Assembly: GCF_001686925.1 (NCBI RefSeq) | Contig: NZ_LVEN01000010.1 | Coordinates: forward strand, 276,998 to 340,997 | Origin: Flavobacterium piscis | Lineage (GTDB): Bacteria; Bacteroidota; Bacteroidia; Flavobacteriales; Flavobacteriaceae | Direction: 5' to 3' | Length of the DNA stretch: 64,000 bases | Shown: piece by piece, positions 26,593 to 36,672 of the stretch | How positions within the stretch are numbered: the stretch's first letter is position 1 | How the letters are laid out: the number at the start of each line of letters is the position of its first letter | The notes under the pieces: generated by a model | What the model was told of the DNA's origin: nothing | The model's input: only the letters and a program-made list of their open reading frames with translations | Databases searched by the model: none | Made by a program: the position numbers and the translations under genes

Positions 26593-27963
26593 TTAAGGGA
26601 TGATGTAATGGAAAACGAACCACTCATCTTTAGTTGCATCATAAGATGTTCCTAACCAAATACCTTTTTGAAGATAATCTTTATTGTATGCTTTTACTAC
26701 TTTAATAACATTTACAGTTGGACTCATCCAGCTATCTGAATTTTGAATCAAGGTATCTGTTCCTAAATTAATTTCGTTGGTTGCTGCATTTATGGTAAAT
26801 AAACCTGTAGTTACTACACCATTTTGACTGCGGGTATAGTTTAATTTACCTCCCCATTGATCAAAACGAATCCATGAATTACCTGCTACTGTAGCCCAAC
26901 CAGGGTTCCATCCCCAATCAGAAGAACTGCTGGCATCAACTGTCCATCCTATACCTTTTCCTACCCAGTCCACAGGGTTTCCTCCTGCATCTAATTTCCA
27001 AACTCTTCCTGCACCAGCACCACCGGTTAACATAGTTACTAATTCTCCAGGGGCAAAAGTTGGATTGTAGCCTTCGTCAAAAACTGGTACTGTAACTGGA
27101 GGAACGTAGGTATCGGCATGTTCTTTAGAAACAAAATTCCAGATGTACCACCATGGTCCTTCGCTATTGGTTCTCTTAATTGCAATTCGTAACTGATTGT
27201 CAGTAAGTGTTAATACTTTGATTTCACTTGTCCAGTTGCTTGCATTTGCAATATAATTATCCGGTCTTAGGATAGTTGCTCCTGTAGTTGTTAAAGTATG
27301 TGCATTAACATCTAAGAAATAAGCTCCGCTTTCGATACTAGTTCCGTCAGCTTCATGAGTAGTCATGAATGGTCCACCGTCAAGGCTGAATGTCATATAT
27401 CTTCCCCAGTGCATATCTGCATCTGTACTTGAATTTGCATTTCCTGCAGGTTCCCAGTTTGGAGAAAATTTATTCCACTCAACTACTGTATTAGGATCTG
27501 CAAAAGACATTGCTCCCTGAGCCAAACCGTATTTACCATTGTCAAGTACCCAAGATTTTTTGTGTCCAACGCCACCAGATAATGCAGTCCAAAGAGGATC
27601 ATTAACATAATTTAGGTTGTCCTCACTTACTGTAATAGTTACAGGATCTAATTCGACAATACCACCATCTGTTACTGCTGAGATTTTAATAGTATAAGAA
27701 CCTTTAAAAGCATATTGTACTTTTTGTTCGGCTTTATTCGATTTTCCTGTAACATAATCCCAGTTTAACACCACTCCCGGAGTTGTGTTTTTTAATAATA
27801 CTGTATTCCCTCCCGGATCTGTAACTAAATCCTGAGTAATATCAAAATGTATATCCGATTTGTCCATTGCGCTGTCCAGAGCATATGAATCTGGAGAACA
27901 AGACGAAACCAGCATTAGTGCTAACACCAAAAATGATGTAATTAATAATTTAATATTTTTCAT
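26593..27963 (-). CDS. Surface glycan-binding lipoprotein (SusE/F position), PKD-like
   Basis: The protein has 456 residues. A lipobox (LALMLVSSCSPDSY, Cys22) anchors it. Residues ~45-115 are a PKD-like domain (PGVVLNWDYVTGKSNKAEQ, YAFKGSYTIKISAVTDGG). Two related modules rich in Trp/Gly follow, starting at LWTALSGGVGHKKSWVLDNG (~125) and LVTMLTGGAGAGRVWKLDAG (~310); each has aromatic clusters (WNKFSPNWEP; WGWNPGWATVAGNSWIRFDQ) suitable for stacking on sugars. It follows susD by 22 bp, the usual place for a surface glycan-binding protein, and has no enzyme motif. Substrate binding is inferred. Confidence 0.85.
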   Translation of the reverse strand: MKNIKLLITSFLVLALMLVSSCSPDSYALDSAMDKSDIHFDITQDLVTDPGGNTVLLKNTTPGVVLNWDYVTGKSNKAEQKVQYAFKGSYTIKISAVTDGGIVELDPVTITVSEDNLNYVNDPLWTALSGGVGHKKSWVLDNGKYGLAQGAMSFADPNTVVEWNKFSPNWEPAGNANSSTDADMHWGRYMTFSLDGGPFMTTHEADGTSIESGAYFLDVNAHTLTTTGATILRPDNYIANASNWTSEIKVLTLTDNQLRIAIKRTNSEGPWWYIWNFVSKEHADTYVPPVTVPVFDEGYNPTFAPGELVTMLTGGAGAGRVWKLDAGGNPVDWVGKGIGWTVDASSSSDWGWNPGWATVAGNSWIRFDQWGGKLNYTRSQNGVVTTGLFTINAATNEINLGTDTLIQNSDSWMSPTVNVIKVVKAYNKDYLQKGIWLGTSYDATKDEWFVFHYIIP

Positions 27964-27985
27964 TTCTTTGATTTTTTAGTTAAAA

Positions 27986-29557
27986 TTACCAACCAGCATT
28001 TTGTTTCAAAACTCCTCCGGATAATGTAATCTGAGTATTCGGGATTTGGATCAATCCTTTTGTTTCCTGAATTTTACCTGCCGAAATTGTTTTTGTTGTA
28101 GGAACTCCACCATTTAATAATGTTGTAGATTCTGCAATTGCAGAAGAAGCTTTTCCGATACCCTGACGTAATAAATCATAGTATCTTACTCCTTCAAGAG
28201 CAAACTCCAGGCGTCTCTCGTTCAAAATATTATCAGCATTTACCGGTAATGAAACAAAATTCTCTTTGTAAGCTCTTTCTCTAACTTCATCAAAGTAACG
28301 TTGCGCATTTCCGCTTCCTAGTTCTGCAGCCATCAATAAAACGTCAGAGTATCTTAACACGACATAATCCTGAAACTGACTGATATCCCAAAACTGGCTT
28401 CCCATAGCAATTGGAAGATCTACTCCGTCTTTATTTACCATTGGAGAATATTTTTTGTTGTAATATCCAGTGTATTCTCTTTGGCTATTTTTTTTATCAA
28501 ATGGTATTTTTTCTTCATCAACTCCAATGATACTTGCAGTACGTCTTGTATCTGTTGCGCTGTACGCATTCCATAATTTTGAGTTTACAGTAACTCCCCA
28601 ACCACGGCCGTATGGATAAGAAGAGAATTCTCTCATACCAAACATTACCATCCATTGGTTACTATCTGTATTTCCGTTATAGTCACTTGTATAAGTGTAT
28701 TTTATTGAAAACACAAACTCTCTATTACCTTCTCCTGCATATTTCTCTACTGAAGCTGCTGGCCAAAGAGTAGAAAAATCAGCAACTAAACCATGACCAC
28801 TTGAAGAAATAACATCTTCTAAATGTCCTAAAGCCTGAGTTTTAGTTACGACACCAGCTAAATCAGTTTTTCCGTAATATCCTGTATAGTATAAGTAAAC
28901 ACGACCCAATAAAGATTTTGCTGCCCATTTTGTAATGCGTCCGTTTGGTTTTGCATTGTAAGCTTCTGTAGGCAAATTGTTTGATGCAAATACTAAATCA
29001 TCTGCTATTACTTTATAAATTGCTTCTGGAGTGGCCTGCGGAACATTCTCAGAAGTTGGTACTGTCAACAAAGGCACACTTCCCCATAAACGGGTCATTT
29101 CAAAATAAAGATAGGCTCTAATAAATCTCGTTTCAGATTCGTATGTATTTCTTAAAGCAGTGTCGCCTTGCCATTCGATCTGATCCATTTTGGATAATAA
29201 CATATTACAACGATAAATTCCTTTATAATATGCGATCCAATTGGTATTAAGTAAATCAGTATCTCCGGGAGATCTTGAAATATCAAATTCGTCGATAGCG
29301 GCATAATTGTAACCATCTGAATTTCCTGTACCTCCAAAACAATTGTCAGACATGATTTCGCTTATTACCGGAATTCCCATTCCTGCACCGCCTGTTGCTA
29401 CCTGCATTCCGTCATAACAACCTACTAATGCCACATAAGCATCGTCTTTGGTTTTGTAAAAACTTGTATCTATTGGAGTCAAAGGATCTGTTTCTAAACT
29501 ACAAGAACCCAGAGACAATAAACTCAAACAGAAAATATATAAATATGTATTTTTCAT
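27986..29557 (-). CDS. SusD/RagB-family nutrient-binding lipoprotein
   Basis: The protein has 523 residues with lipobox LSLLSLGSCSLETDPLTPID (Cys19). The TPR-helical SusD core includes LVGCYDGMQ, IRAYLYFEMTRLWGSVPLLT, ITKWAAKSLLGRVYLYYTGY, and the C-terminal QDYVVLRYSDVLLMAAE and NILNERRLEFALEGVRYYDL signatures. It forms the lid of the SusC transporter on the outer face of the outer membrane and binds oligosaccharides. Its start lies 11 bp after the susC stop. Confidence 0.96.
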   Translation of the reverse strand: MKNTYLYIFCLSLLSLGSCSLETDPLTPIDTSFYKTKDDAYVALVGCYDGMQVATGGAGMGIPVISEIMSDNCFGGTGNSDGYNYAAIDEFDISRSPGDTDLLNTNWIAYYKGIYRCNMLLSKMDQIEWQGDTALRNTYESETRFIRAYLYFEMTRLWGSVPLLTVPTSENVPQATPEAIYKVIADDLVFASNNLPTEAYNAKPNGRITKWAAKSLLGRVYLYYTGYYGKTDLAGVVTKTQALGHLEDVISSSGHGLVADFSTLWPAASVEKYAGEGNREFVFSIKYTYTSDYNGNTDSNQWMVMFGMREFSSYPYGRGWGVTVNSKLWNAYSATDTRRTASIIGVDEEKIPFDKKNSQREYTGYYNKKYSPMVNKDGVDLPIAMGSQFWDISQFQDYVVLRYSDVLLMAAELGSGNAQRYFDEVRERAYKENFVSLPVNADNILNERRLEFALEGVRYYDLLRQGIGKASSAIAESTTLLNGGVPTTKTISAGKIQETKGLIQIPNTQITLSGGVLKQNAGW

Positions 29558-29568
29558 CTTTTTATTTA

Positions 29569-32500
29569 TTAAAGTTTAACATTTAATCCTAACATGAATG
29601 TTCTTGGTCTTGGATAATATCCAACATCTACACCTGATGAAAATTTCTGGTCATCGTTTGAAGAACCAAATCCAATTTCAGGATCCATACCATTGTATTT
29701 CGTGAAAGTGTAAAGGTTTAATACTGAAAAGTAAACTCTGAACTGACTTGCAAAAAATGGTTTCGATTGTTTCATTTTTGCCAAATCAAATCCTAATGTT
29801 ACCGTACTAATTCTTAAGAAATCACCATCCTGAACATATAAGTCAGAAAATTGCGTAAAGTTTCTGTTGTCTTCTGTTACTCTTGGTACTGTGTTAGAAG
29901 ATCCTTCTCCGTGCCAACGATCTAATATTGCAGAAGTGTAATTTCCGAAAGCATTAGATTGGTTTCTGTACGATTGTACGATTTGGTTTCCTGCTACTCC
30001 ATTTGCCAAAAGCGAAAAATCAAAAGCTTTATAACTCGCAGATAAAGAGAAACCGTAAGTAAAGTCAGGGTTAGGATTTCCTATACTGGTTTTATCTGTA
30101 GCATCAATCTTATCATCTCCGTTTGTATTTACATAAATAATGTCTCCAGGAGCTGCAGTAGGTTGTAACACTACACCGCTTGCTGATTTATAATTGTCAA
30201 TTTGTGCTTGGTTTTGGAAAACACCTCCCGTTTTATATCCCCAGAAATAACCTAATGGATATCCGTTTTGCGCTCTGTAAAATTCACTTGAATTATCATA
30301 AAGTTCATTCGGTAATCCGTGAATCATTCCGTCATTTGTAGGTATTTCGCCAACTGTATTTTTGTTGTAAGCACCATTGGCACTCACACTGTATTTAAAA
30401 TCTCCAATACTGTTTTGGTAATTTAAACTCATCTCAACCCCCTTATTTACAACATTTCCTCCGTTGATAAATGGTGCCTCGGCACCCGCAGTTGCCAAAA
30501 TTGGCGCCAATATTAACCAGTCTTTGTTGGTTTTCTTATAAAAATCAACAGTAAGATTTAATGCATTGTCTAAAAATCTTGCATCCAGACCAAGGTCAAT
30601 TTGTTCTGAAGTTTCCCATTTTAAATTTACATTAGATAATCTGTCAGGGTATGCTCCAGGAGTAAGAACACCTTCTTCGTCTCCGAAATTGTAATTGGTA
30701 TCTTTTACTGCTATTGATGATAAGTATTGAAAAGCTCTTGCGTTTTGATTTCCAACCTGACCCCAAGATGCTCTCAATTTAAGAAAATTGATCACTTTTG
30801 AATCTTTTAAAAATTCTTCGTTTGATGCAATCCAACCTGCTGAAACTGACGGAAAATAACCCCATTCATTTTGCTTAGAAAAAATGGAAGATCCATCGAC
30901 TCTATAAGTCGCGTTTAACAAATAGGTTTCTCTATAATTGTAATTTAACCTACCAAAATAAGACATCCTTTTCGTCTGTTGCTTGATACCATTTAATGTT
31001 ATTTTTCCTGCTCCGTCTTTATTGGTTGTATTATCTAACCAGGCGTGCTCTAAATCATCAAAAAATGAATCTACATTTGAAGCCTGTATAGTCGTTCCGT
31101 CAAAATTAATAGATGATGTTCCCACCATTGCTTCAAAATGATGCGCGTCGGCCACATTAAATTTATACGTCAATAAGTTATCCCAGGTAAGTGTTTTACC
31201 TTTGTTCATATTTTGTGTTACTTTATCAGCAAGACTGTTTGCATAAATCGATAAGTTATATTTAGGCAAATAAGAATGTCCTTCACCAGCATAATAATCA
31301 AGACCTAAAGTAGTTTTGAATGTCAAGTTTTTTATTGGCTCAATTTGCAAATAAACATTACCCAATAATTTTTGGTTATTGTTTTCATTTTGATTGTTAT
31401 ACTCCATTAATGCATAAGGATTTGCCTGACCCGCTAACCAAGGTTCGCTGTTTTTAGTACTATCATAATAGTTTCCATTTGCATCGTACATTGGTAATAA
31501 CGGTGATACCTGGAAAGCACTTCTTAAAGCATTGCTGTACTGATTTCCAACTCCAATTCCGTTTTTATTGATGTAAGCAAAACTTAAGTTCTGACCAAAA
31601 GTCAATACGTCTTTGTATAGTTTATGTTCTGAATTGAATCTGAAATTATAACGCTCATAGTTCGATAAATCTTTACCTCCTACAACTCCTTCTTGTCCTA
31701 AATAAGATAAAGACGAAGAATAAACTGAAGTATCTGAACCACCGGAAACACCAAATGCGAAGTTTTTAGTCGCTGCGTTATCCACTAACATTTTATCCAT
31801 CCAGTTGGTTCCTTTTCCCATTGCAGCAATTTGAGCATTGGTAAAATATGGCGTATTCCCAGAGTTTAGTCTCGCCTCATTTAATATAGTCGCATACTCC
31901 GTTGCATCTAGTAAATCAACTTTTTTGGATACTGATTGTACTCCATAATACTGATCAAAAGTAACTTGTCCTGCAGCACCTCTTTTTCCTTTTTTGGTTG
32001 TTACCAAAACAACTCCATTAGAAGCTTGCGAACCATAGATTGCAGCAGATGCAGCATCCTTTAATACAGAAATAGATTCTATATCTGAATTACTCAAATA
32101 AGAGATATCACTAGTAAGAATTCCGTCTACAACATATAACGGGCTGCTTCCTGCTGTTGAACCCACACCTCTAATCACCACATTTAATCCTTCTCCCGGT
32201 TGTCCTGAAGTAGAGGTAATCTGAATACCCGCTGCCTGCCCCTGAAGTGCCTGTAGCGCATTTGTTGTATTGGTTTTGGCAAGATTTTCTCCGCTCACCT
32301 GAGTAACAGCATTAGTAACAAGTGTTTTCTTTTGTGAACCGTACCCAATAACAACAACCTCTTTAAGATCTGCCGCTTCTGTTTGTAAAGTAACAGCGAT
32401 TGTTTTTTGAGTACCAACGGTGATACGTTGTGTTTTAAATCCCATAAAACTGATTACGATTACGTTACCGGTTTTGGCATCTAATTTAAAATTTCCATCA

Positions 32501-32703
32501 AAATCTGTAGATGTTGCTGTTTTCGTGCCCTCGATAGCTACGGTAGCACCGGGAACACTCATACCATCATCTCCTGATTTTACATTTCCGGTTATCGATT
32601 GGGATTGCTCCTGGGCAAAACCGGACTGCATCATAAATACACTAAGCAACAGCGCCATACAAAACGAGAGCGGTGTTGTTTTAATACAATGTTTGCTTTT
32701 CAT
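29569..32703 (-). CDS. SusC/RagA-family TonB-dependent outer-membrane transporter
   Basis: The protein has 1044 residues with signal peptide MALLLSVFMMQSGFAQ. A carboxypeptidase-D-like domain (~35-110, ITGNVKSGDDGMSVPGATVA) precedes the SusC signature LKEVVVIGYGSQKKTLVT and the plug (QALQGQAAGIQITSTSGQPG, SISVLKDAASAAIYGSQASN). A 22-strand barrel ends in MLGLNVKL. It imports oligosaccharides in a TonB-dependent way with SusD. Its start lies 44 bp after xylA with no visible terminator, so it appears to be read through from xylBA. Confidence 0.97.
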   Translation of the reverse strand: MKSKHCIKTTPLSFCMALLLSVFMMQSGFAQEQSQSITGNVKSGDDGMSVPGATVAIEGTKTATSTDFDGNFKLDAKTGNVIVISFMGFKTQRITVGTQKTIAVTLQTEAADLKEVVVIGYGSQKKTLVTNAVTQVSGENLAKTNTTNALQALQGQAAGIQITSTSGQPGEGLNVVIRGVGSTAGSSPLYVVDGILTSDISYLSNSDIESISVLKDAASAAIYGSQASNGVVLVTTKKGKRGAAGQVTFDQYYGVQSVSKKVDLLDATEYATILNEARLNSGNTPYFTNAQIAAMGKGTNWMDKMLVDNAATKNFAFGVSGGSDTSVYSSSLSYLGQEGVVGGKDLSNYERYNFRFNSEHKLYKDVLTFGQNLSFAYINKNGIGVGNQYSNALRSAFQVSPLLPMYDANGNYYDSTKNSEPWLAGQANPYALMEYNNQNENNNQKLLGNVYLQIEPIKNLTFKTTLGLDYYAGEGHSYLPKYNLSIYANSLADKVTQNMNKGKTLTWDNLLTYKFNVADAHHFEAMVGTSSINFDGTTIQASNVDSFFDDLEHAWLDNTTNKDGAGKITLNGIKQQTKRMSYFGRLNYNYRETYLLNATYRVDGSSIFSKQNEWGYFPSVSAGWIASNEEFLKDSKVINFLKLRASWGQVGNQNARAFQYLSSIAVKDTNYNFGDEEGVLTPGAYPDRLSNVNLKWETSEQIDLGLDARFLDNALNLTVDFYKKTNKDWLILAPILATAGAEAPFINGGNVVNKGVEMSLNYQNSIGDFKYSVSANGAYNKNTVGEIPTNDGMIHGLPNELYDNSSEFYRAQNGYPLGYFWGYKTGGVFQNQAQIDNYKSASGVVLQPTAAPGDIIYVNTNGDDKIDATDKTSIGNPNPDFTYGFSLSASYKAFDFSLLANGVAGNQIVQSYRNQSNAFGNYTSAILDRWHGEGSSNTVPRVTEDNRNFTQFSDLYVQDGDFLRISTVTLGFDLAKMKQSKPFFASQFRVYFSVLNLYTFTKYNGMDPEIGFGSSNDDQKFSSGVDVGYYPRPRTFMLGLNVKL

Positions 32704-32747
32704 AATAGTTAAGAATTGGTTTAAATTATAGTTAGTAATTTTTAGTC

Positions 32748-34067
32748 TTAGTACGCATTCGAAATAATCTGTTCGAATAATTCCTGTCTTCCACTTAATG
32801 GTTGAGGTTCTCCACTTGCACGGGCAATTTTGCTAAGATCTTCAAGAGATAATTCTCCGTTTTCGAACTTGGCTCCGTTTCCGCCGTCAAATGAACTGTA
32901 ACGCTGTGTGCGTAATTTTCTGTAATCTGTATTTTGTAGTATCTGATCTGCGCAGATTAATCCTCTTGCAAAAACATCCATTCCTGCGATGTGTGCAATG
33001 AATTTATCTTCTAAATCGATTGAATTTCTTCTCACTTTAGCATCGAAGTTTACACCTCCACCCTGAATTCCGCCACCTTCAAGGATAACCAACATAGCCT
33101 GAGTCACTTCCTGAAGATTAATAGGGAACTGATCTGTATCCCAACCATTTTGGTAATCTCCGCGGTTGGCATCAATGCTTCCTAACATTCCGGCATCAAC
33201 TGCAACCTGCAATTCATGCTCAAAAGAGTGTCCGGCAAGTGTTGCGTGGTTTACTTCAAGGTTTAATTTGAAATCGTTTTGAAGTCCGTATTTATTAATG
33301 AAACCTAGTGAAGTCGCAGCATCATAATCGTATTGATGTTTTGTAGGTTCCATTGGTTTTGGTTCGATAAGGAAGTTTCCTTTAAAACCTTCTTTGCGTG
33401 CGTAATCTTTACAAGTATTTAAGAATCTGCCTAAATGGTCTAATTCTCTTTTCATGTCTGTGTTCAACAAACTCATATAGCCTTCACGACCTCCCCAGAA
33501 AACATAATTTTCTCCGCCAAGAGCAATTGTTGCATCAATAGCAATTTTTGCCTGAGCTCCTGCATACGCCAAAACATCAAAGTTTGGGTTGGTTGCTGCA
33601 CCATTCATGTAACGAGGATTACTGAATAAGTTTGAAGTTCCCCACAACAATTTAATTCCAGATTCCTGTTGTTTTTGTTTCGCATATTCAACCATCGTCT
33701 GAATACGAGTTTCAAATTCTGCCAATGTTGGTGCATCATCTACCACATCTACATCATGAAAACAATAGTAAGGCAAACCTAATTTTGTCATGAATTCAAA
33801 AGCCGCATCCATTTTGTCTTTCGCTCTTAAAATCACATTTTCATTTTTATCCCATGAAAAAGTTTCAGTCGAAGCTCCAAACGGATCTCCACCTGTGTTA
33901 CATAGCGTGTGCCAGTAAGCCATCGAAAAACGTAAATGCTCCTTTAAAGTTTTTCCTGCAACGACACGATTTTCATCGTACCATTTAAATGCCAATGGGT
34001 TAGTACTTTCTCTGCCTTCGAACTTAATAGTATCGATGTTTTTAAAATATTGATTAGTTGTGCTCAT
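32748..34067 (-). CDS. xylA: Xylose isomerase
   Basis: The protein has 439 residues, the usual class II XylA length. Signatures include [19 protein letters not shown] (active-site His/Asp), [40 protein letters not shown] and [20 protein letters not shown] with the metal-binding Glu/His residues. It interconverts D-xylose and D-xylulose in the cytoplasm. It starts 2 bp after the xylB stop, so the two are translationally close, and it is followed by susC. It connects xylose released by the PUL enzymes to central metabolism. Confidence 0.98.
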   Translation of the reverse strand: MSTTNQYFKNIDTIKFEGRESTNPLAFKWYDENRVVAGKTLKEHLRFSMAYWHTLCNTGGDPFGASTETFSWDKNENVILRAKDKMDAAFEFMTKLGLPYYCFHDVDVVDDAPTLAEFETRIQTMVEYAKQKQQESGIKLLWGTSNLFSNPRYMNGAATNPNFDVLAYAGAQAKIAIDATIALGGENYVFWGGREGYMSLLNTDMKRELDHLGRFLNTCKDYARKEGFKGNFLIEPKPMEPTKHQYDYDAATSLGFINKYGLQNDFKLNLEVNHATLAGHSFEHELQVAVDAGMLGSIDANRGDYQNGWDTDQFPINLQEVTQAMLVILEGGGIQGGGVNFDAKVRRNSIDLEDKFIAHIAGMDVFARGLICADQILQNTDYRKLRTQRYSSFDGGNGAKFENGELSLEDLSKIARASGEPQPLSGRQELFEQIISNAY

Positions 34068-34069
34068 TA

Positions 34070-35563
34070 TTATTGTTCTATTTTAATTTGACTTTTCCAT
34101 TCCTGATAGTAATCCTGATATTGCGATGTCAGGATTTTGTTGGGTTCAATCCGGTCTAAACATTGCAATCCTGCGAAAGCTTCGTCAAGCGAATTGTAAA
34201 ATCCTAAACCGTAAGCGGCGCCTCTTGCTGCACCTTCGGCTCCGGATGTATTGTATAATTCTAAAGTTGTTTGGGTTGTATTGGTGAAGATTTCTCTAAA
34301 AACCGGGCTCAAAAACAGGTTCGAATTTCCGGCACGAACTACAGTTCCTGAAACTCCAACTTCTTTCATCACATCAAAACCATAATTCATGGCAAACACG
34401 ATTCCTTCGCAGGCTGCGCGCACCAAATGTGACGGTTGGTGAATATTGAAATTTAAATTCTGAATTCCTGATGTGGCATTTTTATTGTTGAAAATACGTT
34501 CAACACCATTTCCGAAAGGGTAAAAACGAAGTCCGCTGCTTCCTGCTTCCACTTTTGCAGCTTCTGCATTTAGTTTTTCGTACGCAATTAATTCCGCTCT
34601 GTCGACCGACATGATTTTGCGTAACCATTGGTATAAAATTCCAGAACCGTTTATGCACACCATCACTCCGTTGCGCTTTTCGGCTTCTGTATTATTGACG
34701 TGTAAAAAAGTATTGATTCTGTTTTGTTTGTCGTAAGCATCCTGATCGCTTACGGCATAAACTACTGCCGAAGTTCCGGCTGTTGTAGCAATTTCGCCGG
34801 GTTTTAAAACATTCAATGACAATGCATTGTTGGGTTGATCTCCGGCTCTGTAGGTAATTTTAGCATCGGGATTTAATCCTAATTCCTGAGCAATTTCGGG
34901 GTGAATGGTCGCCTGAATTCCAAAATTGGAAACAATTTCCGGAACTATATCTGAAGACAATCCCATTTTAGAAAGGATTTCTGTAGCCAGTTTTCCTTCA
35001 GAGAAATTCCACAAAGCAGCTTCTGATAATCCTGATGTACTTGTTTGAGCTATTTTTGATAATTTCGCCGCAATAAAATCGCCAGGAAGCATCATGTATT
35101 TTGCTTTTGCGAAAATTTCAGGCTGATTGTCTTTTACCCATTTTAGTTTTGAAGCGGTAAAATTTCCCGGACTTCCTAAAATTTGTTTTTGGCAATTTTC
35201 TGCTCCAATTTTAGCATAAATTTCATCTCCAATAATCGCAGCACGGCTGTCGCACCAAATAATCGAAGAACGAACGGGATTCAAATTTTCATCGGTTAAA
35301 ACCAAACCGTGCATTTGATAAGCAATTCCAATTCCGGCAATTTTCTTTAAATCAATATGCGATTTTGCGCCTAATTGCTGGATTCCGTCTTTAACATACT
35401 GCCACCAGGATTCAGGATCTTGTTCTGCCCAACCAAATTGTTGTGCAATAATTGGCATTTCAAAATCCGGAACGCTCACTGCTCCAATATTCACTCCTTT
35501 TTCAGGATCGAAAACTGATAATTTTATCGAAGAGCTTCCTAAATCAATTCCTAAAAAAAACAT
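34070..35563 (-). CDS. xylB: Xylulokinase
   Basis: The protein has 497 residues from the ATG at 35563, where the FGGY kinase N-terminus ([19 protein letters not shown]) begins. An in-frame ATG at 35617 would add 18 residues with no counterpart in the family. Motifs: ATP phosphate 1 at the N-terminus, substrate block [20 protein letters not shown] and IIWCDSRA, ATPase block [14 protein letters not shown], and C-terminal [20 protein letters not shown] with [12 protein letters not shown]. Phosphorylates D-xylulose. First gene of the long minus-strand set, divergent from the NUDIX regulators. Confidence 0.96.
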   Translation of the reverse strand: MFFLGIDLGSSSIKLSVFDPEKGVNIGAVSVPDFEMPIIAQQFGWAEQDPESWWQYVKDGIQQLGAKSHIDLKKIAGIGIAYQMHGLVLTDENLNPVRSSIIWCDSRAAIIGDEIYAKIGAENCQKQILGSPGNFTASKLKWVKDNQPEIFAKAKYMMLPGDFIAAKLSKIAQTSTSGLSEAALWNFSEGKLATEILSKMGLSSDIVPEIVSNFGIQATIHPEIAQELGLNPDAKITYRAGDQPNNALSLNVLKPGEIATTAGTSAVVYAVSDQDAYDKQNRINTFLHVNNTEAEKRNGVMVCINGSGILYQWLRKIMSVDRAELIAYEKLNAEAAKVEAGSSGLRFYPFGNGVERIFNNKNATSGIQNLNFNIHQPSHLVRAACEGIVFAMNYGFDVMKEVGVSGTVVRAGNSNLFLSPVFREIFTNTTQTTLELYNTSGAEGAARGAAYGLGFYNSLDEAFAGLQCLDRIEPNKILTSQYQDYYQEWKSQIKIEQ

Positions 35564-35955
35564 TTGGTGGTATTTTAAGTTAGTTATAGATTTGTCCATT
35601 TTTAAACTTATAGTCAAACTGAACTTATCTTATGGTTAATTTGACTACAAGTGTAAAACATTTTTTCTATATTAACAAAATATTAGGGTTATATTTTTCC
35701 AATTCTGATAATAAGAGGATCATTTTTATGAATACAATAAAATATTAAGTGAAATAGAATAAAAAAATATCAAAAAAATAACGAATTAGCGATTTGACAA
35801 TCAGCCGTTTAGAAATTATAATTTTATAATGGCATTTTCTAACTAATTACAAACAACTGATTGTCAGAAAATTATTTCGTTAAAAAAAATATAAAGGATT
35901 TATAAAACCAACTATACATTTTATTTATTTAATTTGTTTAAAATTTAAGTAGCAT
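35564..35955. promoter_or_regulatory. Divergent xylB / NUDIX-regulator control region
   Basis: No gene was found in the ~390 bp between xylB and the first regulator. Two dyads stand out. tagtcaaac (35611-35619) pairs with 35639-35647, ending ttgacta, across a 19-bp spacer close to xylB, with one mismatch. tgacaatcag (35795-35804) pairs perfectly with ctgattgtca (35857-35866). The core tgac/gtca recurs in both. They are candidate operators for the adjacent NUDIX-type regulators; this is inference. No perfect TAnnTTTG was found for either direction. Confidence 0.55.
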
Positions 35956-36672
35956 ATGGTCAAAAATGTAGACGACGATTCATCTTTAAAAGGTGAACAA
36001 ACCGCAATGAATGCGATCACGATTGACTGTGTCATATTTGGATTTGATAAAGGAAGTTTAGAAGTACTATTGGTACAACACGGAGAAGGTATTAGTAAAG
36101 GAAAATGGGGACTTCCGGGAGGATGGATTTATAAAAAAGAAAGTACAGATAATGCCGCACATCGTTTATTGAACGAACTTACTGGTCTTGATAATATTTA
36201 CTTAGAGCAATTAAAAGCTTTTGGAGATCCCGATCGTTTCCCGCTTCGACGCGTTATTACGATTGGTTATTATGCTTTGGTAAAACGAGAAGATTATAAT
36301 ATTAAAGCAGGTTTTACGGCCGCTGATGCTAAATGGTATAAAATTAATAGTATTCCGGATTTGATTTATGACCATAATGAAATTCTGGCTTACAGTTTAA
36401 AACATTTGCAAAACAGAGTTCGTCAGGCGCCACTTGGTTTTAATCTTTTGCCTGAAAAATTTACTTTATTACAATTGATGCATTTATATGAAGAAATTTT
36501 GGGAATCGAAATGGATAAATCTAATTTCCGCAGAAAAATTCTTCACATGAAATTATTGGTTGCTTTAGATGAAAAACAACAAGATGTCTCACACAGAGCC
36601 GCAAAATTATATAAGTTTGATCCTGATATTTACAAAAAATTGACGGAAAAAGGATTTAACTTTGAATTTTAA
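35956..36672 (+). CDS. NUDIX-type transcriptional regulator (NrtR/XylR-like), copy 1
   Basis: The protein has 238 residues. A NUDIX-fold sensor domain (~20-145, ITIDCVIFGFDKGSLEVLLV; GKWGLPGGWIYKKES) is followed by a winged-helix domain (~150-238, FTLLQLMHLYEEILGIEMDK, FRRKILHMKLLVALDEKQQD). The Nudix box at 56-78 is degenerate (R-LLNELTGL where REUXEEXGU is expected), so it should sense rather than hydrolyse. NrtR-family proteins of this type control xylose or arabinose genes in Bacteroides, and the position divergent from xylB supports a XylR-like role. Its stop overlaps the start of copy 2 (TAATG), indicating translational coupling. Confidence 0.9.
   Translation: MVKNVDDDSSLKGEQTAMNAITIDCVIFGFDKGSLEVLLVQHGEGISKGKWGLPGGWIYKKESTDNAAHRLLNELTGLDNIYLEQLKAFGDPDRFPLRRVITIGYYALVKREDYNIKAGFTAADAKWYKINSIPDLIYDHNEILAYSLKHLQNRVRQAPLGFNLLPEKFTLLQLMHLYEEILGIEMDKSNFRRKILHMKLLVALDEKQQDVSHRAAKLYKFDPDIYKKLTEKGFNFEF

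Noticed and set aside
8074..35563. Reading the locus as a xylan utilization locus
   Set aside because: No GH10, GH43, GH67 or GH115 is present, and the GH5_4-like, GH31 alpha-xylosidase, GH95 and GH2 combination points to xyloglucan instead.
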